Source: Pseudaeromonas sp038247115 (GTDB taxonomy: Bacteria > Pseudomonadota > Gammaproteobacteria > Enterobacterales > Aeromonadaceae). Taken from it: 26,374 nucleotides of DNA. The notes under the pieces were generated by a model. That model was not told the DNA's origin and did not search any database. It saw only the letters and a list, made by a program, of their open reading frames with translations. The stretch spans positions 1-26,374 of the forward strand of contig JBBRVG010000062.1 in assembly GCA_038247115.1 (NCBI GenBank), in the 5' to 3' direction. The translations under genes and the position numbers were made by a program. Each line of letters starts with the position of its first letter. The first letter of the stretch is position 1. This document shows positions 1 through 8,100 of the stretch, one piece after another.

Positions 1-155
1 CATCTTGTGTTTTTGGTTATCCCACTATCATCATATTTTGTTTATTGATGATTTTATGGTGGTGTATCTCGGTCACATTTCTCAACGGAAGCTGCTGTTA
101 CAGTCGGCCCGTTTGTTCTTGATTCACGACTGCTCGCACGACGTAGGAAGGCACG
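1..155 (+). promoter_or_regulatory. Upstream region of nrdJ with a 7-bp inverted repeat
   Basis: Non-coding DNA before nrdJ. It holds a perfect inverted repeat, ATCATCA at 27-33 and TGATGAT at 46-52, separated by 12 bases. The right arm overlaps TTGAT (45-49), which resembles an FNR/Anr half-site, but the opposite half is poor. I see no cobalamin-riboswitch B12 box, which might have been expected ahead of a B12-dependent enzyme, and no convincing pair of NrdR boxes. The repeat is seen directly; an operator role is a guess. More control sequence may lie left of the window. Confidence 0.3.
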
Positions 156-2306
156 ATGACGATGGCGAAAACTGATTTGACACATAATTCTCCGATGTTG
201 GCTTTACCGATCCCTCTGCAGGAAACCTCGCTCGATATCTGGGATACCAAGTATCGTCTGAAGAGTAAGGACGGGACACCCATTGATCTGCAGATTGATG
301 ATACCTATCAGCGAGTAGCCAAGGCGTTGGCGGCACAGGAGCAAGAGCCTGATAGCTGGTATGAACCTTTTCTATGGGCACTACGGAATGGCGCTATTCC
401 TGCTGGCCGCATTACCTCGAATGCCGGTGCGTTTGAACACAAGCCTGCGACCTCGACGATCAATTGCACTGTCTCTGGGACCATCCAGGACTCCATGGAT
501 GACATTCTCAACAAGGTGCATGAAGCCGGTTTAACCCTGAAGGCTGGTTGCGGTATCGGTTATGACTTCTCGACCTTGCGGCCGCGTGGTGCCTTTGTCT
601 CGGGTGCTGGCGCCTATACCTCGGGTCCGCTGTCATTCATGGATATCTATGACAAGATGTGTTTTACCGTCTCCTCGGCGGGCGGTCGTCGTGGTGCCCA
701 GATGGGAACCATGGATATTCGTCATCCGGATGTGCTCGAATTTGTGCAGGCCAAGCGTGAGGATGGCCGCTTACGTCAGTTCAATCTCTCCTTGCTCATC
801 ACTGGCGACTTCATTGAAGCGGTGAAAGCGGATCGGGATTGGCAGCTGATCTTCCCGCTGAACAAGAAGGAGGTGGAGCAGGATAAGACCGATCTGACCA
901 CCTCGGACATCGTCTGGGCAGATTGGCCGACCAAAGAGGGTGTGGTCATTAATGAGCAGGGTCTGGTGGCCTGCAAGGTTTACAAGAGCATGCCGGCACG
1001 CCGGTTGTGGAACGTCATTATGACCTCCACCTATGACTATGCCGAACCGGGTTTTATCCTCATCGACAAGGTCAACCAGATGAACAATAACTGGTTCTGT
1101 GAGGATATCCGCGCTACCAATCCTTGCGGTGAGCAGCCACTGCCTCCCTATGGCGCCTGCTTGCTCGGCTCGATCAATCTGACTAAATTCATCCGTGATC
1201 CTTTCACAGAGCAGGCGCATTTTGATTGGAGCGCCTTCCGCAAGGTGGTCAGTCTGTTTACTCGTATGCTGGATAACGTGGTTGAAATCAATCAGTTGCC
1301 ACTGGAAAAACAGCGTCAGGAGATAGAGAGCAAGCGTCGTCATGGCATGGGCTTTCTCGGTCTGGGCTCAACGCTGACCATGCTGGGTATCAAGTATGGA
1401 TCTCCCTCTTCCGTGGCCTTTACCGAGCAGGTGTCGCAAGAGCTGGCGATCACCGGCTGGAAAGAAGCATTGGCTCTCGCCAAAGAGAAGGGGCCAGCTC
1501 CTATCATGACTCAAGAGTTTGAAGTCACTGCAGCCATGATGCGCAAGCGCCCCGAGATGGCTCAGGATGGTATCCAGATTGGCGACAAGCTGCCCGGGCG
1601 GATCCTGCATGCCAAATACAGTCGCTATATGCAGCAAGTGGCTGAAGTAGAGCCCGAGCTGGTTGCCGAGCTGGCACAGCTGGGTGGACGTTTTACGCAC
1701 CATAGCTCCATCGCCCCAACTGGCACCATCTCGTTGTCGTTGGCCAATAATGCCAGCAATGGCATCGAGCCGAGTTTTGCCCATCACTATGTGCGTAATG
1801 TCATCAAGGCGGGTAAAAAGTCCAAGGAGAGCGTAGATGTCTACAGCTTCGAACTCTTGGCGTACCGCGAGCTGATCAACGCCAAGGCCATGCCTTATAG
1901 TCAGGATCCGGAATCCGCTTTGCCGGACTATTTTATCACTGCCGATGATATCAACCCGACGCAGCATGTGGATATTCAGGCCGCAGCACAGCGCTGGATC
2001 GACTCCTCGATCTCCAAGACCGCGAATGTGCCGACTGATTTCCCCTATGAAGAGTTCAAGCATATCTACATGTATGCCTATGAGCAGGGTCTGAAAGGTT
2101 GTACCACCTTCCGTTTCAATCCGGAGGCATTCCAGGGGGTTCTGGTCAAAGAGAAAGATCTGGAAAACACCCTGTACGAATTTGCTCTGGAAGATGGCTC
2201 CGTGGTCCAGCTCAAGGGCAACGAAGAGGTGGAGTACGATGGCGAAATTCATTCGGCGGCCAATCTTTACGATGCCCTGAAAGAAGGCTATTACGGCAAA
2301 TTCTGA
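156..2306 (+). CDS. nrdJ: Adenosylcobalamin-dependent (class II) ribonucleotide reductase, catalytic chain
   Basis: Cytoplasmic enzyme that reduces ribonucleotides to deoxyribonucleotides using a radical generated from coenzyme B12, so it works with or without oxygen. The 716-residue protein has the class II active-site layout. N322, C324 and E326 lie in the NPCGEQ motif, where C324 is the expected thiyl-radical cysteine. C104 and C335 are the expected redox pair; the 11-residue distance from C324 to C335 fits class II rather than class I enzymes. Phosphate-binding motif PTGTIS is at 521-526. The chain ends shortly after a GCTTFR-type motif and lacks a cysteine tail, which is supplied by the next gene. 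This split arrangement is known from Pseudomonas aeruginosa NrdJa/NrdJb. ATG 156 is preceded by AGGAAG at 145-150; ATG 162 is an alternative start. Confidence 0.93.
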   Translation: MTMAKTDLTHNSPMLALPIPLQETSLDIWDTKYRLKSKDGTPIDLQIDDTYQRVAKALAAQEQEPDSWYEPFLWALRNGAIPAGRITSNAGAFEHKPATSTINCTVSGTIQDSMDDILNKVHEAGLTLKAGCGIGYDFSTLRPRGAFVSGAGAYTSGPLSFMDIYDKMCFTVSSAGGRRGAQMGTMDIRHPDVLEFVQAKREDGRLRQFNLSLLITGDFIEAVKADRDWQLIFPLNKKEVEQDKTDLTTSDIVWADWPTKEGVVINEQGLVACKVYKSMPARRLWNVIMTSTYDYAEPGFILIDKVNQMNNNWFCEDIRATNPCGEQPLPPYGACLLGSINLTKFIRDPFTEQAHFDWSAFRKVVSLFTRMLDNVVEINQLPLEKQRQEIESKRRHGMGFLGLGSTLTMLGIKYGSPSSVAFTEQVSQELAITGWKEALALAKEKGPAPIMTQEFEVTAAMMRKRPEMAQDGIQIGDKLPGRILHAKYSRYMQQVAEVEPELVAELAQLGGRFTHHSSIAPTGTISLSLANNASNGIEPSFAHHYVRNVIKAGKKSKESVDVYSFELLAYRELINAKAMPYSQDPESALPDYFITADDINPTQHVDIQAAAQRWIDSSISKTANVPTDFPYEEFKHIYMYAYEQGLKGCTTFRFNPEAFQGVLVKEKDLENTLYEFALEDGSVVQLKGNEEVEYDGEIHSAANLYDALKEGYYGKF

Positions 2307-2310
2307 TCCT

Positions 2311-2331
2311 GCTCGGCGCTCAAGCGCGAGC
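2311..2331 (+). other. Intercistronic hairpin between nrdJ and nrdJb
   Basis: Four nucleotides after the nrdJ stop, GCTC (2311-2314) pairs with GAGC (2328-2331) and GCGC (2316-2319) with GCGC (2324-2327), with one bulged G and a TCAA loop. No T-tract follows, so it is not an intrinsic terminator. It could stabilise the upstream message or tune translation of the second subunit, whose start lacks a clear Shine-Dalgarno sequence. The pairing is seen; the role is inferred. Confidence 0.4.
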
Positions 2332-2355
2332 CACTGCATATTGATGGGCCCCCTT

Positions 2356-3027
2356 ATGGTCAAGAAAATTCAAAGCAAGATTATTGGTTACAAGGTAAAG
2401 AGCAAGGAAGAGCAGGCGCAGCAGGATGCCGCTCGTGTCATCCATATGCATGAGACGGTGCAACGCCCGGAGAAGCTGATGGGAAGCACCTATAAGCTCA
2501 AGACTCCGGAGCACATCTCCGAGCATTCACTCTTCATCACCATCAATGACATGGTGCTGAATGAGGGAACCGAGCACGAGATCCGGCGTCCATTCGAGAT
2601 CTTCATCAACTCGAAGAGCATGGAGCATTACCAGTGGATCGTGGCGCTGACTCGCATCATCTCGGCGGTATTCCGCAAGGGGGGGGATATTACTTTCCTG
2701 GTAGAAGAGCTGCGCTCCGTGTTTGATCCCCGAGGTGGCTACTGGAACAAGGGCAAGTACGTCCCTTCGCTGATTGCCGAAATCGGTAACGTCATCGAAC
2801 AGCATCTGGTGAACATCGGCATGCTCAAGCGTGCGGGGCTGGATGAGCATCAGCAGGAGTTCCTCGCGCAGAAGCAGGCCGAACTGGCGGCAGAGGTTCC
2901 CGGTGATGATGAGGTAGGTAGCTTTCCGCCCAATGCCACCCTGTGCTTCAAGTGCCATAGCAAGGCAGTGATCCAGAAGGATGGCTGCATGACCTGTCTG
3001 AATTGTGGTGACTCCAAGTGTGGTTGA
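2356..3027 (+). CDS. nrdJb: Class II ribonucleotide reductase accessory subunit (NrdJb type, TSCPD/Zn-ribbon tail)
   Basis: Encodes the separated C-terminal part of a split class II ribonucleotide reductase. The 223-residue product matches the TSCPD-type domain through about residue 150. It ends in a six-cysteine tail: C197 and C200 (CFKC), then C211, C214, C217 and C222 in the terminal CMTCLNCGDSKCG motif. In single-chain homologues this tail binds metal and re-reduces the active-site disulfide, so it should act in trans on the nrdJ product. It lies 49 bp after nrdJ with no terminator between, suggesting one transcript. The start is uncertain: TTG 2341, ATG 2344 and ATG 2356 are in frame and none has a good ribosome-binding site. 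I chose 2356 because MVKKIQSKII looks like the natural family N-terminus. Confidence 0.88.
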   Translation: MVKKIQSKIIGYKVKSKEEQAQQDAARVIHMHETVQRPEKLMGSTYKLKTPEHISEHSLFITINDMVLNEGTEHEIRRPFEIFINSKSMEHYQWIVALTRIISAVFRKGGDITFLVEELRSVFDPRGGYWNKGKYVPSLIAEIGNVIEQHLVNIGMLKRAGLDEHQQEFLAQKQAELAAEVPGDDEVGSFPPNATLCFKCHSKAVIQKDGCMTCLNCGDSKCG

Positions 3028-3053
3028 TTACTATCTGATTTCCTGATTCGACA

Positions 3054-3080
3054 ACGGAGCCTTATGGGCTCCGTTTTTTT
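3054..3080 (+). terminator. Intrinsic terminator of the nrdJ operon
   Basis: ACGGAGCC (3054-3061) pairs with GGCTCCGT (3067-3074) around a 5-nt loop, and the stem runs into seven T residues (3074-3080). This is a textbook rho-independent terminator 27 bp after the nrdJb stop. Confidence 0.92.
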
Positions 3081-3139
3081 ATGGGGTGACCGGCCGAACA
3101 GAGCGTGAGTCTATGCTCTAAATTGCTATTATCTGGGAC

Positions 3140-3171
3140 AGGTAACTCTTGAATTTGAGATCTAGGTAACT
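3140..3171 (+). promoter_or_regulatory. Direct repeat AGGTAACT upstream of the AraC-type regulator
   Basis: Two identical copies of AGGTAACT at 3140-3147 and 3164-3171 start 24 bp apart. They lie just upstream of a candidate -10 element CATAAT (3196-3201) that has no good -35 hexamer. AraC-family proteins commonly bind two directly repeated half-sites beside weak promoters, so this is a reasonable operator candidate for autoregulation. I do not find the octamer again in the amylase upstream region. Confidence 0.4.
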
Positions 3172-3231
3172 GGAGGTTAAATAACAAGTTGCTAGCATAA
3201 TGTCCCTGTTGTTGATAAACGATAAGCAGCT

Positions 3232-4803
3232 ATGTCGACCCCTGTCTTACCTGGTATCCGCTCCTCTACCATAGAACATCAGATCGCGAACATTCAATCC
3301 GAAATGGTGGATCGGCAAGTTATGCAATTATTGTTAAGTGCCGCCAGTTACCTACCCAATAAAAAAATAGCTTATAAATATGCCCAGTATGATGCTGTCG
3401 ATATGCTACGTATGTTGGATTATGTTCTGGTGGCGCAGAATAATTTATTGGAAGGTATCAATGTCTGGGCCCGCTTATTGCCTCTGCTGGATGTGCCGGT
3501 CGCAGTTAAGGCCACCCGCGATGAACACTATCTGTTGTTGTTATTTTCGGGATGCGAGACCTGCCCTCCCTGGCTCTATTTTGTACTCTGCGCCTTGCAT
3601 GCCCGCTTGCTCTCTCAAGTCGAATATCCCAGTTGGTATCTGGATCCGGGAGTTGGCAAGATCAGTCTGCCTTTACCCTGTCAGTTGAAACCTGGATTGC
3701 CTATTCTGCGGCAGCAGAAGGGCGTTTGCCTGACGTTGCCCCGCGATATATTGCTCCGCGCTTATGACTTTTCGGCTCCCTCGATCAGTGATGTGGTGGT
3801 GCAGTTTCTGGACTGGTTAACCCCTGAGTCGTTCGGCAAATTTGGCGCTGTGGATGCCATCAAGCAACAACTCAGTTCGCTGTTGCCGCGGATTCCGTCT
3901 ATCGGCGAACTTGCAGAGCATCTCTGCATCAGTGCGCGCACGCTGCAGCGGCGGCTCAAACAGCAGGAGTACAGCTATTCCCGACTCACCGATGAGGTGC
4001 GACATACCGAGGCACTACGCCTACTGGCGACATCGGCGAAGCGCCTGACCGATATTGCTCAAGAGCTGGGTTTCAGTGAGGCAAGTAGTTTTCAGCGGGC
4101 CTTTACGCGATGGCAAGGGTGCAGCCCGAGTCAATATCGGTGTCAATTGCGGGTGGAGCCTGGTCACCCGAGCACTGAATCGCCCATACAGCTTTACTAT
4201 GCCGAGAATCGGATGCGTGACCAGAAGCAGATCTTGCGTCGCACTGCCCGGGTCTGGTTGTTGATTAGCAACCTGGGATTTGAAAAAGAGGTGCGAGTCC
4301 GTTGTCTGGATATGGATGGCTTGTATCGAGAGTATGAAGCGCACTTTGAGTGTTTTGTCTCACCGCAACTGGAGCTTTGGAGTACGGCGAATCTACCGGT
4401 GGCAGAGCCATTGCATTTTATGATGTCGATGCGCGTTGGCGGGCGACATTATCAGGATGATAACAAAGGTGCCGGATACCGGCTTTATCATCAGGATGAA
4501 ATTCTGATGGGCAATAGCTTGATTGTTCATCCACAAAGCTATTTGCATTATTCTTTTGCCAATGAATGGAATATCTGTGGTGTTGTTTATTCACATCTGG
4601 ATGAGGCAGGTGAGTTATATGTGAGAGGTGAATTTCAAGGCGTTTTTGCCACTACTAAAGCCGTAAGTTATCCTATGGGTGGTGTAAGAGTGTGGCACTT
4701 TGAAATGCCAATCAACGATATTAATCAACGGTATTTCATTTCGTTGATTCATGATGGTGTGGTTATCTTCGACGATGGTCCATTCACGGCTATTCTTATT
4801 TGA
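3232..4803 (+). CDS. AraC-family regulator with C-terminal CBM21-like glucan-binding module
   Basis: Predicted cytoplasmic transcription regulator of 523 residues, far longer than the usual 250-350. Residues about 15-190 are helical and leucine-rich and resemble the N-terminal effector domain of OruR/PF12625-type AraC proteins (tentative). Residues 221-303 are an AraC double helix-turn-helix, with RTLQRRLKQQ and a second helix region at DIAQELGFSEASSFQRAF followed by SPSQYR. Residues about 340-418 resemble CBM21 carbohydrate-binding modules: NLGFEKEVRVR at 347-357 matches the family's N(L/I)xFEKxVxVR strand, and the stretch ending DDNKGAGYRL matches its DNNxGxNYxV end. Residues 430-523 look like another beta-rich domain. 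No signal peptide. The gene precedes an amylase in the same orientation. Its ends are AT-rich compared with neighbours, which may indicate acquisition. Shine-Dalgarno signal is weak. Confidence 0.82.
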   Translation: MSTPVLPGIRSSTIEHQIANIQSEMVDRQVMQLLLSAASYLPNKKIAYKYAQYDAVDMLRMLDYVLVAQNNLLEGINVWARLLPLLDVPVAVKATRDEHYLLLLFSGCETCPPWLYFVLCALHARLLSQVEYPSWYLDPGVGKISLPLPCQLKPGLPILRQQKGVCLTLPRDILLRAYDFSAPSISDVVVQFLDWLTPESFGKFGAVDAIKQQLSSLLPRIPSIGELAEHLCISARTLQRRLKQQEYSYSRLTDEVRHTEALRLLATSAKRLTDIAQELGFSEASSFQRAFTRWQGCSPSQYRCQLRVEPGHPSTESPIQLYYAENRMRDQKQILRRTARVWLLISNLGFEKEVRVRCLDMDGLYREYEAHFECFVSPQLELWSTANLPVAEPLHFMMSMRVGGRHYQDDNKGAGYRLYHQDEILMGNSLIVHPQSYLHYSFANEWNICGVVYSHLDEAGELYVRGEFQGVFATTKAVSYPMGGVRVWHFEMPINDINQRYFISLIHDGVVIFDDGPFTAILI

Positions 4804-4895
4804 TTTGTTGGTTCTCATACGGCTGTTCCTATTTGTATAGTGTTTTGTTGTTGTTTTATTTTCTGCCCATCTCAATGCTGACTGGATGTTTTTTT

Positions 4896-4917
4896 GATCG
4901 GCGGTCGATCTGTTTTT
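4896..4917 (+). terminator. Weak terminator-like hairpin after the regulator gene
   Basis: GATCG (4896-4900) pairs with CGATC (4906-4910) around GCGGT and is followed by TGTTTTT (4911-4917). The stem is only 5 bp, although a T-run on its left side could extend pairing weakly on the other strand. It may partly separate regulator and amylase transcription. Confidence 0.3.
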
Positions 4918-4989
4918 CATTGTTTTTATTATTCCAGTCACTTCATTTTATGTGTATCCGTGTCTGATTAAATGGTCCTGCATGCATAT

Positions 4990-5015
4990 TTCCCGCTAAC
5001 AATTTTTGGCGGGAA
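4990..5015 (+). promoter_or_regulatory. Inverted repeat TTCCCGC/GCGGGAA
   Basis: Perfect 7-bp arms at 4990-4996 and 5009-5015 are separated by 12 bases. The right arm can alternatively pair with the adjoining CCCG at 5020-5023. No T-tract follows, so an operator is more likely than a terminator. It lies immediately upstream of the CRP-like site. Confidence 0.35.
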
Positions 5016-5028
5016 TTTCCCCGAACCG

Positions 5029-5044
5029 TGTTAACTGCTTCACA
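5029..5044 (+). promoter_or_regulatory. CRP-like binding site upstream of the amylase
   Basis: TGTTA-ACTGCT-TCACA matches the CRP consensus TGTGA-N6-TCACA at nine of ten core positions with exact spacing. The centre is about 118 bp before the amylase start, leaving room for a promoter in between. Catabolite control of an amylase would be biologically sensible. The match is seen; occupancy is inferred. Confidence 0.5.
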
Positions 5045-5067
5045 CAAGCTATTTATTGTCGCCTTGG

Positions 5068-5082
5068 GTCATGATTAATGAC
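5068..5082 (+). promoter_or_regulatory. Short palindrome GTCAT-N5-ATGAC
   Basis: Arms GTCAT (5068-5072) and ATGAC (5078-5082) flank GATTA. It lies 24 bp after the CRP-like site, about where a promoter would sit, so it may be an operator overlapping the promoter. The short length makes chance occurrence possible. Confidence 0.25.
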
Positions 5083-5154
5083 GTAAAAGGCCATCCTTGT
5101 CGGTGCCGTTCCCTTCGTAGACTTGCAGTCACTTAATCTAACAAGGGATAAAAA

Positions 5155-8100
5155 ATGCCGACTACCTCGTTTCGACTCTCTCTTTTGGCCACGCTGATCG
5201 CCGCCTCGCTGATGGGCGGTTGTGGCAGCGATAAGAAACAAACGACTCCTATAACTCCAGAGCTGAAGTTACACGTGGCCTCTCCGGACTGGCGAGATCA
5301 GGTGGTTTATTTCCTGCTGGCGGATCGTTTCAACGATGGCGATCCGACCAACAATGACCAGGGTGCCGATGAGTATGAGCCGAGCAAGCTGGAGTATTAC
5401 TCTGGCGGTGACATCAAGGGCGTTACCGATAAGCTGGATTATATCAAGGGGTTGGGAGCGACCTCGATCTGGTTGTCGGCTCCGGTTGCCAACCAGTGGA
5501 AACGGGATATCGAAGGCGGCCTGACCGGTTTTCACGGTTACTGGGCATCCGATTTTACCCAGGTCGACAAGCATCTGGGCGATCTGAAAACCTATCAGCA
5601 GCTTTCCGATGGTCTGCACAGCCGCGGCATGTATCTGATCCAGGATATAGTCACTAACCACATGGGTGATTTCTTCGGTTACGATGCCAGCAAGATGGAC
5701 GCCAAAGATCCGTGTGCGGGCTATGTCTCCCATGCCGATCTGTCGCATCCGATGTCGACTCCAGCCATGACTCCCTTCAGCAACAATGATCCCTGCAAAG
5801 ATCCGGCTGCCGACAGCTTCCACTGGACGCCGAATCTGAACAACTTCAAAGATCCGGTGGAAGAGAAAACCTACCAACTCTCCGATCTGGATGATCTCAA
5901 TACCAGCAGTCCAGCGGTGCGTACGGCGCTAAAACAAGCCTATGGCGACTGGATCCGTAAGGTGGGCGTCGATGCTTTCCGTATGGACACTATCAAGTAT
6001 GTCGAGCACGACTTCCTGAATGACTTTATCCATGGTGCCGATGGTGTGGATGCGGTCGCCAAGCAAACGGGACGTGACCATTTCTACACCTTTGGCGAGG
6101 TGTGGCAGACCGACTTTGGTGAGTTGAACGACGGTGATGAGAAGGTGTTGGCCACCTATCAGGGCTCTACCGACAAACCCGAAGCGGATGCGTTGCTGAA
6201 CTTCCCGCTGCAACGCACTCTGCTGAATGTGTTTGCCAGCGGCGGGGCGACCGGCAATCTCGCCTACCGTCTGGATGTGGCCAATAATGGCGGCATTCTG
6301 CGCGATCCGCAGCTGACTCCCAACTTCCTCGACAGCCATGATGCCGATCGTTATCTAAGCCTGGGTAACAAGGAGAGCTTCAAGCAGGCCTTGATGGCGT
6401 TGATGACGATCCCGGGCGTGCCGGTGATCTACTACGGCTCCGAACAGGGCTTTATTGAGCGCCGAGCTTCCATGTTTGCCACTGGCTACGGTGCTGGTGG
6501 AGTGGACCATTTTGATACCCAGAGCGAACTGTATCAGTACATCGCCAAGGTGGCGCATATGCGTACCAGCCATCCGGTGCTGACCCGCGGCGACATCAAG
6601 GTGCTGGCCAGTAATGCCAGCACCGCGGGCGGCCTGGTCTATGCTCGCCACTACGAAGGTCAGACGGCTCTGGTTGTGTTCAATACTGCGGCGACCAGCA
6701 CCCTGATCAACCAGGTTGCCACCGGCTTGCCGGAAGGCACTGAACTGCAAGTGCTTGCTGCAACGGGCGTTGAACTGGAAACGGTAGCCGTAGGTGAGAA
6801 TGGTCTGCTGACCATGACGTTACCCGCTCATGCCGGTGTGACATTACTGGCCACCAGTGCCACCAGTGGGGATCTGACGCCGCTGGCGGTGACCGTCACC
6901 AATGCCCCGGCCAGCGGGAGCACGCTGACCACGGGGCTGATGCTGCATGGCACCCTGACCGACACTGGTGCCAAGAGTTTGAAATTGGTGGTGGACGACA
7001 ATCTCAGTGCGGCGACCGACGTCACGCTGGCCAGCGATGGCAACTGGAAGGCCGTGCTGGATATCAGCAGTTTCCCATCCGGCAAGAGCAGCCATCACTT
7101 TGCGCTCTACTCGCCGGAACGTGGTAAGGCTAGCGCAAACATGGCATTCGCTGCCGATATTGCTGCCGAGGTGCTCCATGCCGAGGTCTCGGATGCCGTC
7201 GGGGATGAAGCCTATCACTATCCGACCGATGCCAGCTTCGACAAGCAGATGGATATGACGCTGCTCAGCGCTGACGCCAGCGGCAGCCAGTTAGAGCTGA
7301 CCTACACCATGTCCAACCTGACCACCACTTGGAATCCGAGCAACGGCTTTGACCATGTGCTGTTCAATACCTTCATCCAGGTGCCCGGCAAGAGTGGCGG
7401 TGCCAGCGTGTTGCCGAACCTGAATAGTCCTGCTCCGGTTGATTTCAGCTGGAACTATCTGGTGCGTAGCGAGGGGTGGAGCAACAAACTCTACAGTGCC
7501 GAAGGTGCTAGCGAGACCAATCCGGGTACGGTGCAGAATGCCAAGTTCAGCATCACTGCCGATGTGGACAAGAAGACGGTGACTCTATCCATCGATGGTA
7601 CTTCGCTCGGGATCCTCGACTGGCAGCAGGCCAAGGTCTATGTCAGCACCTGGGACTGGAATGGTGCGGCGGGTGTCATGCGTCCGTTGCAGACGGCAGC
7701 TGGTGACTGGAACTTCGGCGGCGGCGATGGGGCTGTGGATCCGCTGATCATGGATCAGAGCGAGGTGCTGCAACTGCCGGTTGGTGCGGCTAGGGTGAGT
7801 GATATTGCCGCCGACGAAGCCTATCTTTACCCCAAAGTCGTCGATGGCAACAAGCTGCCGCAATATGACGGTCAGCAGGACTTCCTGCAAGGGACTGCGG
7901 CTCGCGATGGCGAGGATCTGGTCGTGACGCTGAAGATGCGCACAGTGAGCAATGGCTGGAATCCGACCAACGGCTTCGACCACCTGCGCTTGTCGCTCTA
8001 CTTTGCACAGGCCAATGGCACCACCGGTAATACCGCTCTGCCATTTAGTCAGGGAACCTCGCCGGATGGCTTCATCTGGGACATGCTGAGTGTGATAGAT

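Larger units (their letters stand above)
4804..5154 (+). promoter_or_regulatory. AT-rich control region of the amylase gene
   Basis: The 351-bp spacer between the regulator and the amylase has no credible gene. It is rich in T-runs over its first half and holds the separate sites listed below: a weak terminator-like hairpin, an inverted repeat, a CRP-like site and a short palindrome. The ribosome-binding site AAGGGA (5143-5148) sits 6 nt before the amylase ATG. No single -35/-10 pair stands out, which fits an activator-dependent promoter (inference). Confidence 0.5.

Noticed and set aside
45..59. FNR/Anr site TTGAT upstream of nrdJ
   Set aside because: Left half matches but the right half does not, so it falls below a credible site.
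1..155. Cobalamin riboswitch or NrdR box pair upstream of nrdJ
   Set aside because: No B12 box and no pair of NrdR-like palindromes could be found; only an isolated inverted repeat and an FNR-like half-site.
1368..2363. 331-codon minus-strand frame opposite nrdJ
   Set aside because: Antisense to conserved catalytic sequence, no ribosome-binding site or known domain; a codon-usage shadow.
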